Assembly: GCA_043777595.1 (NCBI GenBank)
Contig: JAYWHT010000063.1
Coordinates: 1 to 41,172 of the forward strand
DNA length: 41,172 nt
Source of the DNA: JAYVJH01 sp043777595
Lineage (GTDB): Bacteria > Bacteroidota > Bacteroidia > Cytophagales > Spirosomataceae
Reading direction: 5' to 3'
Part shown: positions 23,897-29,731 of the stretch, piece after piece
Position numbering within the stretch: the first letter of the stretch is position 1
Layout: each line of letters begins with the position of its first letter
The notes under the pieces: model-generated
What the model saw: the letters and a program-made list of their open reading frames with translations, nothing else
Databases searched by the model: none
Told to the model about the DNA's origin: nothing
Translations under genes and position numbers: made by a program

Positions 23897-24298
23897 TTGA
23901 ATATCGAAGTAGAGCTACTGCTGAACAGGAAGACAGACTTGTATTCGGCGGTAGCTCTTTTGTCTAACAGCCTGTCTGAGTTTAAATTGGAAGACAACGC
24001 TGGCCGAAAAAAAGTAGTATCTGAAATAGCAACCATCGAAGAAGAACTCAACCCAATCTTAGAACGCCTCGATGTCTTTTTTCAAACTAAAACCCTCCCA
24101 CCAGCCCCAGAGCTACCAGCCCCCAAGTTTGACCCTACCAACGAAGCCGACTGCCTCCGCCGCCGAAATGCACTCCACAAAAAGAAGTCCGTTTTGAAAA
24201 ATAAATTAAAGTCATCACCCGATGACTTGGTTATTCAAGACCAAATTAAAGCCGTAGCAGGCGAGCTATTGTCAATTAACGAATCTTTGAAACGATGA
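23897..24298 (+). CDS. Coiled-coil prophage protein (133 aa)
   Basis: This frame uses a TTG start (MNIEVELLLNRKTDLYSAVA). The protein has two long helical segments (EIATIEEELNPILERLDVFF and RRRNALHKKKSVLKNKLKSS) separated by a proline-rich hinge (TKTLPPAPELPAPK), so it probably forms an antiparallel coiled coil. The stop overlaps the ATG of the kinase gene by four bases. No function is known. Scaffold-like or head-neck accessory roles would suit its place. Confidence 0.55.
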   Translation: MNIEVELLLNRKTDLYSAVALLSNSLSEFKLEDNAGRKKVVSEIATIEEELNPILERLDVFFQTKTLPPAPELPAPKFDPTNEADCLRRRNALHKKKSVLKNKLKSSPDDLVIQDQIKAVAGELLSINESLKR

Positions 24299-24789
24299 GA
24301 ATGATAGCCATAATCGGCAACATAGCCTCTGGCAAAAGTACCGTATCCAAGCTATTGAGTGAGCAGTTACCAGACTACGTTTATTTGTCAATAGACGAGT
24401 TTCGAGTACGGTTTAGGTCAAGCACTAAGCGAGGAGAAGCCAATGCATGGCAAGCCATAATGATTGCAGTTTTCAAAAACGACAACATCATTTTTGAGTC
24501 GTCAGGCACGTCTTTACATTATGACGAAATCGTATCAGGCTTCAAAAAGAGAGGGGGCAAAGTTACAGTTATTAAGTTAGAATGTCCTATTCATGAATCT
24601 ATGCTACGCCGCAGACTTCAGCTAAAGAATGGATACGTGCCTCCACCTTTTTGTTATAGCACAAACCTACCAACATCAGTTTCTTTTATTCATACAAAGC
24701 TAACAGAAATAAAATCAGACCTCACATACAACTCTATGGAAGCAAATGCAACCGAAATATGTATTGCTATCGTTGATAAAATAGGTTAA
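24295..24789 (+). CDS. P-loop kinase (polynucleotide kinase / zeta-toxin-like)
   Basis: The 164-aa protein has a Walker A motif GNIASGKST (residues 8-16) and a DEFR-like substrate motif (LSIDEFRVRF), the arrangement of small P-loop kinases such as polynucleotide kinase, zeta toxins and chloramphenicol phosphotransferase. ESSGT and a later basic lid (SMLRRRLQLKNG) complete the fold. It would phosphorylate a nucleic-acid end, a nucleotide or a small molecule; the target cannot be read from the sequence. The ATG at 24295 overlaps the previous stop, with an alternative ATG two codons later. It closes the post-capsid operon. Confidence 0.7.
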   Translation: MRMIAIIGNIASGKSTVSKLLSEQLPDYVYLSIDEFRVRFRSSTKRGEANAWQAIMIAVFKNDNIIFESSGTSLHYDEIVSGFKKRGGKVTVIKLECPIHESMLRRRLQLKNGYVPPPFCYSTNLPTSVSFIHTKLTEIKSDLTYNSMEANATEICIAIVDKIG

Positions 24790-24830
24790 AAAACCATTTC
24801 TCAAATTTACATCAAAATCAATATCGTTAA

Positions 24831-24847
24831 ACACTGTATGACAGTGT
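24831..24847. repeat. Short inverted repeat after the kinase gene
   Basis: ACACTGT-ATG-ACAGTGT is a perfect 7-bp inverted repeat 41 bases after the kinase stop, without a T-run. It may be a weak terminator or binding site. A second imperfect hairpin, AAAAGGTAA/TTACCCTTTT (24914-24933), covers the end of the opposite-strand gene and could separate the two converging transcripts. Confidence 0.4.
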
Positions 24848-24923
24848 CTTGCATAGATAAAACCCTTAAAACATTGTCATCTGTCCATCTACTGATGGTG
24901 GTCGCACTATAACAAAAGGTAAA

Positions 24924-25247
24924 TTACCCTTTTAAATTTATAGGGTTATCTGACAGAGGTACTTTATTCATAGGTAGATGGCCGTACCAACCTGCTATTC
25001 GTTTAAGAATTGACTTGAGCTTCTTTACTTCACTTGTTGAGTTTGTTTTTCTAACAATAAATGTAAATGATTCATTGAAGTAAGTTAATGAATCATTTAC
25101 ATTTATTCTATTAACAATATCGTTGGCAATAACTTCAACAACCATAAAAGGTTCTTTGGTATGAATGATAAAGTTGTTATCACAAACAATTTTGTTGCTT
25201 GCTAACAAGAATCTGGGAGTATCGTTTGACATGGTTCGCTGGTGCAT
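24924..25247 (-). CDS. Unknown minus-strand prophage protein (107 aa)
   Basis: The frame begins MHQRTMSNDTPRFLLASNKI, with a possible better start at the second Met. It has a strand-rich middle (NNFIIHTKEPFMVVEVIAND) and a C-terminal WYGHLPMNKVPLSDNPINLK. No family is recognised. It overlaps the end of the other minus-strand frame by 46 bases (31 if the second Met is used), so the two are probably coupled. Region 24,800-25,560 is richer in A and T than the structural genes, suggesting a separately acquired accessory segment. Confidence 0.5.
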   Translation of the reverse strand: MHQRTMSNDTPRFLLASNKIVCDNNFIIHTKEPFMVVEVIANDIVNRINVNDSLTYFNESFTFIVRKTNSTSEVKKLKSILKRIAGWYGHLPMNKVPLSDNPINLKG

Positions 25248-25513
25248 TGGTAACGAGCGAACTCCATAAACACTACTTTTTCGTTTTTTTTGAGCGGATA
25301 TTTGATTACATACAATACTCGCTCCGAGCCTATATCAGTGATATAGTATGGCACTAATAAGTGTGCTCGTATGTGAATAGGTATGTGTCTGGATTTCCAC
25401 CTGCTTCCTTTTTTTGTGATTTGGGCAAGATGTTGCTTGCCCAAATCCATTCCGATTTGAAAATTATTTTTCATGTCATTGAAAAGCCGATTTTTGACTT
25501 GCTGGCACTGCAA
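25202..25513 (-). CDS. Unknown minus-strand prophage protein (up to 103 aa)
   Basis: The first ATG gives MQCQQVKNRLFNDMKNNFQI; an internal ATG (MKNNFQIGMDLGKQHLAQIT) is an equally good start. The protein has a basic middle (KKGSRWKSRHIPIHIRAHLL) and a strand-rich segment (YYITDIGSERVLYVIKYPLK). There is no recognised domain. The -7-like TATATTTG at 25546-25539 lies upstream on this strand, so the pair is transcribed divergently from the methyltransferase. A regulator or a small defence/counter-defence factor is possible but unsupported. Confidence 0.45.
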   Translation of the reverse strand: MQCQQVKNRLFNDMKNNFQIGMDLGKQHLAQITKKGSRWKSRHIPIHIRAHLLVPYYITDIGSERVLYVIKYPLKKNEKVVFMEFARYQCTSEPCQTILPDSC

Positions 25514-25538
25514 GTTTAGACATGGTATGTATTGATTG

Positions 25539-25546
25539 CAAATATA
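25539..25546 (-). promoter_or_regulatory. -7 promoter element for the minus-strand pair
   Basis: On the minus strand this reads TATATTTG, a perfect TAnnTTTG. There is no TTTG 20 bases upstream, so activity may need a factor. It lies next to the plus-strand composite promoter, making this a divergent control region. Confidence 0.45.
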
Positions 25547-25576
25547 GCAAAAAAAAGACGGTTTAGCGTCATAATC

Positions 25577-25613
25577 TCGTCCTTACTTTTTTTTAGGCGA
25601 TTAGTTTATTTTG
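25577..25613 (+). promoter_or_regulatory. Composite prophage promoter, copy 4 (methyltransferase)
   Basis: TCGTCCTTAC (25577-25586; one change from the other copies), 20 bases, then TATTTTG (25607-25613). The methyltransferase ATG is at 25635. This puts the methyltransferase in the same regulon as terS, the 98-aa gene and the capsid block. Confidence 0.6.
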
Positions 25614-25634
25614 CGCCTCACATAAACAAACAGT

Positions 25635-26432
25635 ATGAAGAAGACAGATTTAAAAACACCGATTACCTATTATGGTGGCAAGCAGAATATGCTAAACCAC
25701 ATCTTACCTCTATTGCCAGAGCATGAAGTTTATATTGAGCCTTTCTTTGGAGGTGGCGCTGTATTTTTCGCAAAGCCACAGTCTAAGGTGGAGATTGTGA
25801 ATGATATAAACCACCGATTAGTGTCGTTTTACAAAGTCCTGAAATACGACTTTGAAGAGCTAAAAAGTCTTGTAGATGAGACATTCCATAGCCGAGCTCA
25901 ACACAAGGAATCGGACATTATTTATAAAGATGGCCTCGAAACAATATCAGACCCTTTGTTGGTGGCATGGGCAGTTTGGGTTCAGACCAATATGAGTTTC
26001 AGCGCAACAATTGGAGGTGGTTTTGGATATGACAGAAAAGGGAAGTGCTCCCTAAAATTATTTAACAAACGAGATAATTTTACGGAAAAATACCAAATGA
26101 GAATGAAAAATGTAACAATCGAATGTTACGATGTTCTCAAAGTCATCAAAGCCTACGACTCGCCCGATGCTTTTTTTTATTTAGACCCGCCTTATGTGAG
26201 TGCCAATCAAGGGCATTACGCAGGTTATACCGAGATAGATTTCAGAAACTTGCTTGATGCCTGTGCCAATATGCAAGGCAAATTCCTGCTCAGTAGCTAC
26301 CCAGAAGATATTTTGATGGAGTACCGACAAAAACACAATTGGAAATCAGAGGACATAGTTAAAACCTTGGCGGTCGACGGTCGGCGCAAGGAAAACAAAA
26401 CAAAGACCGAATGTCTAACGTGGAACTATTAA
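25635..26432 (+). CDS. D12-class N6-adenine DNA methyltransferase (Dam-like)
   Basis: The 265-aa enzyme transfers a methyl group from S-adenosylmethionine to adenine N6 in DNA. It has the class-alpha order: TPITYYGGKQ (8-17) and EPFFGGGAVFF (35-45) for the cofactor, VNDIN, then the catalytic DPPY at about residue 183 in FYLDPPYVSAN. The length is normal for Dam/MboIIA-type enzymes. No restriction gene is adjacent, so it is an orphan that may protect phage DNA or time packaging. The target site cannot be read from the protein. A strong terminator begins at its stop codon. Confidence 0.92.
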   Translation: MKKTDLKTPITYYGGKQNMLNHILPLLPEHEVYIEPFFGGGAVFFAKPQSKVEIVNDINHRLVSFYKVLKYDFEELKSLVDETFHSRAQHKESDIIYKDGLETISDPLLVAWAVWVQTNMSFSATIGGGFGYDRKGKCSLKLFNKRDNFTEKYQMRMKNVTIECYDVLKVIKAYDSPDAFFYLDPPYVSANQGHYAGYTEIDFRNLLDACANMQGKFLLSSYPEDILMEYRQKHNWKSEDIVKTLAVDGRRKENKTKTECLTWNY

Positions 26433-26474
26433 ACAAAGAAGCCTCCCCATTTGGGGAGGCTTCTTTGTTTTTTT
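26431..26474. terminator. Strong bidirectional terminator
   Basis: A perfect 18-bp stem (AAACAAAGAAGCCTCCCC and its complement) with an ATTT loop is flanked by A-runs and T-runs, so it works on both strands. It separates the methyltransferase from the converging amidoligase operon and overlaps both stop codons. Confidence 0.92.
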
Positions 26475-26709
26475 AAACAACTTTCTTGAGCCAGCCAATA
26501 GCAAGTAAATCGGATACGAAGTTGTCGGGCGTGTCGTGTCTTACAGGCCGCTCCACACTGACATTGACCCTTGCGGCCATGTCTTTTACGAAGTCTTGCA
26601 GTGGCTTGTGGGCATCAAAACGGCTACCGATGCGTAGGGCTTCAGCGATGGCAAGTGGTGAGTTGGCTTCTATCAACTCACCATCTGGTGTTTGGTATCG
26701 GGTCATCAT
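26473..26709 (-). CDS. Small partner protein of the amidoligase (78 aa)
   Basis: The product begins MMTRYQTPDGELIEANSPLA and continues AIAEALRIGSRFDAHKPLQD, then RPVRHDTPDNFVSDLLAIGW. I do not recognise the family. Its ATG overlaps the amidoligase stop by four bases, so translation is coupled and the two probably work together. It could be a substrate of the ligase, an adaptor, or a regulator. No Cys is present and no obvious C-terminal or N-terminal acceptor tail is seen. Its stop lies at the strong terminator, making a two-gene operon. Confidence 0.6.
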   Translation of the reverse strand: MMTRYQTPDGELIEANSPLAIAEALRIGSRFDAHKPLQDFVKDMAARVNVSVERPVRHDTPDNFVSDLLAIGWLKKVV

Positions 26710-27638
26710 GCTAATTCTTGTTTACGGTTGTGATAAAATGTAATAATTTCTGCTTGATTAATGCTCGTCAGCGTATTCCAGCTATGGTCGGCGGCAAGGT
26801 TGTTTTGTGAATAATCTACTAAATTATGTAAAAATAATACCCAGTTGCTAATTTTTTCAAATTCAATCGTTCCAGAATGCTGTCTAAATTCAATAGTATT
26901 GTGGCGAGCATAACTCGTTGGGTTTATTTTAAAATATCTGTCGCCGTCAAATACTCTTTTTATAGCATCAAGGCTGGTCGCTGTTTTGATTTTTGTTACC
27001 AAATTGTTTATAGAATTCAAACTTTGGCAGTACTGATTCACGCTGTCTCTCCGACTTACTGGCATGACTTGGTCTATTTGTTTTTCAAAACCTGCGTAGT
27101 TCAAATATACGTTTTTCCATTGATTTAAGCTAATGTTTTGAGCATCAAAATGAACGTGAAGGCCGCAACTTTTATTGACATAAGCGTTAAGCGTTTTCAA
27201 AACTCGGCAAACCGTCTCAATTTGTTGCATTCCGCCTGTGCCTGTCAAAACTGGACTTACTAATTCAAGTGATTGCTCTCCGATAATACTTGAATCCCTC
27301 ACTATTTTCCAGTTTGCTCGGGTTGTATGATTATAGCCTTCAACAATTGTAGAAATACCTGCAGCATTTAATGCATTCGACAGCGTTATGGCATTTACAT
27401 TGTAAGCCTCAATTTCTATTCCAAATCTGCGATTAAATGGTTGTGGAATAAAATTTGCGATGGCCGTGGGTGTCAATCTGCCTTCGGCTTTCATTTTTGC
27501 ATACACGTTTTGCACAAAACCATAATTACCGTTAGTTACCAATGTTGCTATATCTTTGCGTGTCAAACCAAGCAAAATAAGCTGTTCTATTTTACGTGTT
27601 TTTGTTGTTGTTTGGTCTATTATTTCTTGCGTATTCAT
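26706..27638 (-). CDS. Amidoligase-family protein with N-terminal helix-turn-helix-like region
   Basis: The 310-aa protein has the marks of the Amidoligase_2 branch of the glutamine-synthetase/gamma-glutamylcysteine-synthetase-like carboxylate-amine ligases. These are RFGIEIEAYN (71-80), SLELVSPVLTG (123-133), CGLHVHFDAQ (158-167) and NTIEFRQHSGTIEFEKI (247-263), which supply the metal- and ATP-binding Glu, His and Arg residues. Such enzymes join an amine to a carboxylate on peptides, proteins or small molecules. Residues 15-50 (KIEQLILLGLTRKDIATLVT) look like a helix-turn-helix. It is first in an operon with the 78-aa protein, and its promoter block duplicates the one before the 57-aa gene. 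Confidence 0.8.
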   Translation of the reverse strand: MNTQEIIDQTTTKTRKIEQLILLGLTRKDIATLVTNGNYGFVQNVYAKMKAEGRLTPTAIANFIPQPFNRRFGIEIEAYNVNAITLSNALNAAGISTIVEGYNHTTRANWKIVRDSSIIGEQSLELVSPVLTGTGGMQQIETVCRVLKTLNAYVNKSCGLHVHFDAQNISLNQWKNVYLNYAGFEKQIDQVMPVSRRDSVNQYCQSLNSINNLVTKIKTATSLDAIKRVFDGDRYFKINPTSYARHNTIEFRQHSGTIEFEKISNWVLFLHNLVDYSQNNLAADHSWNTLTSINQAEIITFYHNRKQELA

Positions 27639-27647
27639 CTGTAAATC

Positions 27648-27699
27648 AGCGTTTTAATGATAGACAAAGTACGCACTATCATTGCCAACGTGCAAGTAT
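27648..27699 (-). promoter_or_regulatory. Promoter/leader of the amidoligase operon, twin of 377-428
   Basis: Read on the minus strand it has ACTTGCACG for -33 and GTACTTTG for -7 with the same 20-base spacing as its twin. In this copy TGATAG and CTATCA bracket the -7 box as a short inverted repeat. The ATG is nine bases after the block. Confidence 0.65.
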
Positions 27700-27733
27700 A
27701 TCCAAGTTTATTTGTCGATTTTTTAAAAATAAT

Positions 27734-28909
27734 TCAAAACAAAATCATTTTTTCTAGCTCAGCCATTACACGTCTTTCATCTTCACGGGCGTAGGCAGCA
27801 AGGCATCTATCTGTTTTTAACCCTAACACAACTTTAACCGTTTCGCTCGGCCATACCAAATCGTTCAATAGATAGTTAGCCAAGGTTTTGCGACCAGTTT
27901 TTACTGATATTACACTCGCCAACGGCTCAGGCCACTTCAACTCCATAGCTACAAGTTTCAAATAGTCGTTCATTTTTTGATTCGACACAAACGGCAACTT
28001 ATCCCACCCGCCATACTTAAGTAATATATTTTTGACATCTTCAAAAATCGGCACTTTAGCCTTTGAGCCAGTTTTAATTCTATCCCAAATAATCCAATCT
28101 CTATTGCCAATTTTTGTAACCGCAATTTCATGATTTTCCGCTACCATTTTTAGGTCTTCATCGTGAAATCCAGTTCGGCAATACATCACAAATACATCAG
28201 CAGTTCGTTGCAGTCTTTGGTTTGTAAAAGTGTGGCTTTTGAGTTGTTCAAATTGTTCATTGGTCAAAAATATAGGGTCTTTTACCACTTCCATTCTTAT
28301 TTTGACTCCGTCAATTGGATTAAAAGGCGTATGGTTGTAAAGTTTTGCCCATCTCACCATTTCTTTCGTTACCGACAAGTGTTTTCGTAAAGTTGAGTCT
28401 TGGTATTTACGTTGTACTTTCAAAAAATTGTGGTATTCATTGAATTTACGAATGTCAAATTCCGTAATCAATAGTCTTAATCTTTTTTGCCCAGCCAAAA
28501 AATCTACAAAAGCATTTCTAATAGCCTTATACGATTTTCGTGTATTTTGGCTAATTTTCCCTTCCATTTCAACCAAAAAAGTGTCGTAAGCCCCGACCAT
28601 TGTAGCCACTTCATCGTTAGCCGTGTTATACAGTGTTTTCACGGTTTCGACCGTAAACGGCTCTCGTTTTAGCAATAAATTAGTGTAAACACCCAGCAAA
28701 TCCGACTCTGCCGATGCCAGCAGTCGATTCATTTCAATCGACATTTTCGCTTTTGTTTTCAAACGCTGCCTTTCCTGGTCAAAATCGTCGTACAGACAAT
28801 TAACTCCTGTGGAGCCTACCTCTGTACGTTCGCAATCAATCGTAATTCGGCAATAGATGTTTGCGTAGCCTTTTTTTTTCGAGCGATGCCGCCAGAATAA
28901 AATTTCCAT
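27734..28909 (-). CDS. Tyrosine recombinase (prophage integrase) with divergent active site
   Basis: The 391-aa protein follows the Bacteroidota integrase plan: an arm-binding N-terminus (ILFWRHRSKKKGYANIYCRI), a SAM-like core-binding domain (about 100-200) and a catalytic domain. Arg340 in GRKTLAN and Tyr373 in LAAYARE are present, with a Lys near 283-285. The usual first Arg (TGLR) is His249 in TGFH, the box-II His is Lys337, and the LGH His is Leu364. CTnDOT IntDOT also lacks the first Arg and is active, but loss of all three is unusual. It lies on the 3' side of tRNA-Phe, the position expected for a tRNA-integrating phage. Confidence 0.85.
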   Translation of the reverse strand: MEILFWRHRSKKKGYANIYCRITIDCERTEVGSTGVNCLYDDFDQERQRLKTKAKMSIEMNRLLASAESDLLGVYTNLLLKREPFTVETVKTLYNTANDEVATMVGAYDTFLVEMEGKISQNTRKSYKAIRNAFVDFLAGQKRLRLLITEFDIRKFNEYHNFLKVQRKYQDSTLRKHLSVTKEMVRWAKLYNHTPFNPIDGVKIRMEVVKDPIFLTNEQFEQLKSHTFTNQRLQRTADVFVMYCRTGFHDEDLKMVAENHEIAVTKIGNRDWIIWDRIKTGSKAKVPIFEDVKNILLKYGGWDKLPFVSNQKMNDYLKLVAMELKWPEPLASVISVKTGRKTLANYLLNDLVWPSETVKVVLGLKTDRCLAAYAREDERRVMAELEKMILF

Positions 28910-28929
28910 TCTTTTTTTTCATATGACAA

Positions 28930-28958
28930 TTTTTGTTAAATCAAATACTTAACAAAAA
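28930..28958. promoter_or_regulatory. 10-bp inverted repeat before the integrase gene
   Basis: TTTTTGTTAA (28930-28939) and TTAACAAAAA (28949-28958) are perfect complements around a nine-base spacer, 20 bases upstream of the integrase ATG. Either a repressor site or a leader hairpin is possible. Confidence 0.55.
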
Positions 28959-28990
28959 CTATACCTAATAATTAGATTAAGTTAATTAGT

Positions 28991-29024
28991 AAGGTAATAC
29001 CGCAATAAAACCAAGGTAATACCG
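28991..29024. repeat. Two direct repeats between integrase and tRNA, candidate arm-type sites
   Basis: AAGGTAATACCG occurs at 28991-29002 and 29013-29024, exactly 22 bp (about two helical turns) apart. Each contains the small palindrome GGTAATACC. The place next to the integrase gene and the presumed attachment site suits arm-type binding sites for the recombinase or its directionality factor. Confidence 0.55.
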
Positions 29025-29084
29025 AATAAGTATAAAAAGAAAATGATAGTACACCACTTGGAAGCAACAAATACTGAAAAATGC

Positions 29085-29112
29085 AAAAAACCAGCATTAA
29101 AAAGCTGGTTTT
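29085..29112 (-). terminator. Terminator downstream of tRNA-Phe
   Basis: AAAACCAGC and GCTGGTTTT form a 9-bp stem; on the minus strand the right side continues into TTTTTT. It is placed 34 bases after the tRNA 3' end and would end the tRNA transcript before the integrase. Confidence 0.8.
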
Positions 29113-29145
29113 AGACCCGTAAAACGGTTTTTAAAAATGAAGTGT

Positions 29146-29218
29146 GGTAATGGACGGAATCGAACCGCCGACACAAGGATTTTCAGTCCTTTGCTCTACC
29201 GACTGAGCTACATTACCA
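29146..29218 (-). tRNA. tRNA-Phe (anticodon GAA)
   Basis: The minus strand folds into a full cloverleaf. The acceptor arms are GGTAATG/CATTACC with discriminator A. The D-arm is GCTC...GAGC. The anticodon arm is AAGGA-CTGAAAA-TCCTT with anticodon GAA, and the T-arm is GGCGG-TTCGATT-CCGTC. The 3' CCA is not encoded. A promoter lies 25-63 bases upstream and a terminator downstream. The 3' end faces the integrase, so this is the likely bacterial attachment locus, with the gene kept intact. Confidence 0.97.
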
Positions 29219-29249
29219 AGTCGTAGTTGATATTACTTATTTGGGACTG

Positions 29250-29281
29250 CAAAATTATGAAAAACTGTTAAACACTCCAAA
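29250..29281 (-). promoter_or_regulatory. tRNA-Phe promoter
   Basis: On the minus strand TTTG, 20 bases, TAATTTTG: a perfect Bacteroidota promoter. Expected start near 29243, about 25 bases before the mature tRNA. Confidence 0.8.
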
Positions 29282-29421
29282 TTTATTATAAAAATAAATC
29301 TATTTTTTATTTTTACTCTCACAGCTCTCACTCTACTAAGTCTTTGATTATTGAACAAAATACCAATGAGTCGTGTTATTCTGTTGTATTTGGTTTAATT
29401 ACACAATAATCTACACAAACA

Positions 29422-29718
29422 ATGAGTCAATTCATGGTCGAGTTTCAGTTGCCGTATGAGTTAAATGCTGAGTTTATGGCCAAAATACCCCGTCAACGCC
29501 AAAAAATCAATGAAATGATGGAGCGTGGACGTATTTCGTCTTATACCCTCGCCGCCGACCGCAGCAGGCTCTGGTGCATCATTAAGGCCGAAGACGAAAT
29601 TGAGGTATTGACCACAATCTCAGAGTTCCCACTTATAGACTTTATGGATCATACCATCACAGAGTTGATGTTTACCAATACCGTAGCTCTCAGACTACCG
29701 CTTTTTTCATTAAACTAA
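29422..29718 (+). CDS. Muconolactone delta-isomerase-like small protein
   Basis: This 98-aa protein has the ferredoxin-like pattern of the muconolactone isomerase/YciI-type families: MVEFQLPYELNAEFMAKIPR, then RGRISSYTLAADRSRLWCII, EVLTTISEFPLIDFMDHTI and a final hydrophobic strand. In true catabolic enzymes the isomerase acts in the beta-ketoadipate pathway, but no other catechol genes are near, so a metabolic role is not proven. It is the first host gene right of the tRNA and is 13 bases before queG, so the two are probably co-transcribed. Confidence 0.7.
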   Translation: MSQFMVEFQLPYELNAEFMAKIPRQRQKINEMMERGRISSYTLAADRSRLWCIIKAEDEIEVLTTISEFPLIDFMDHTITELMFTNTVALRLPLFSLN

Positions 29719-29731
29719 AACCACACACCCG

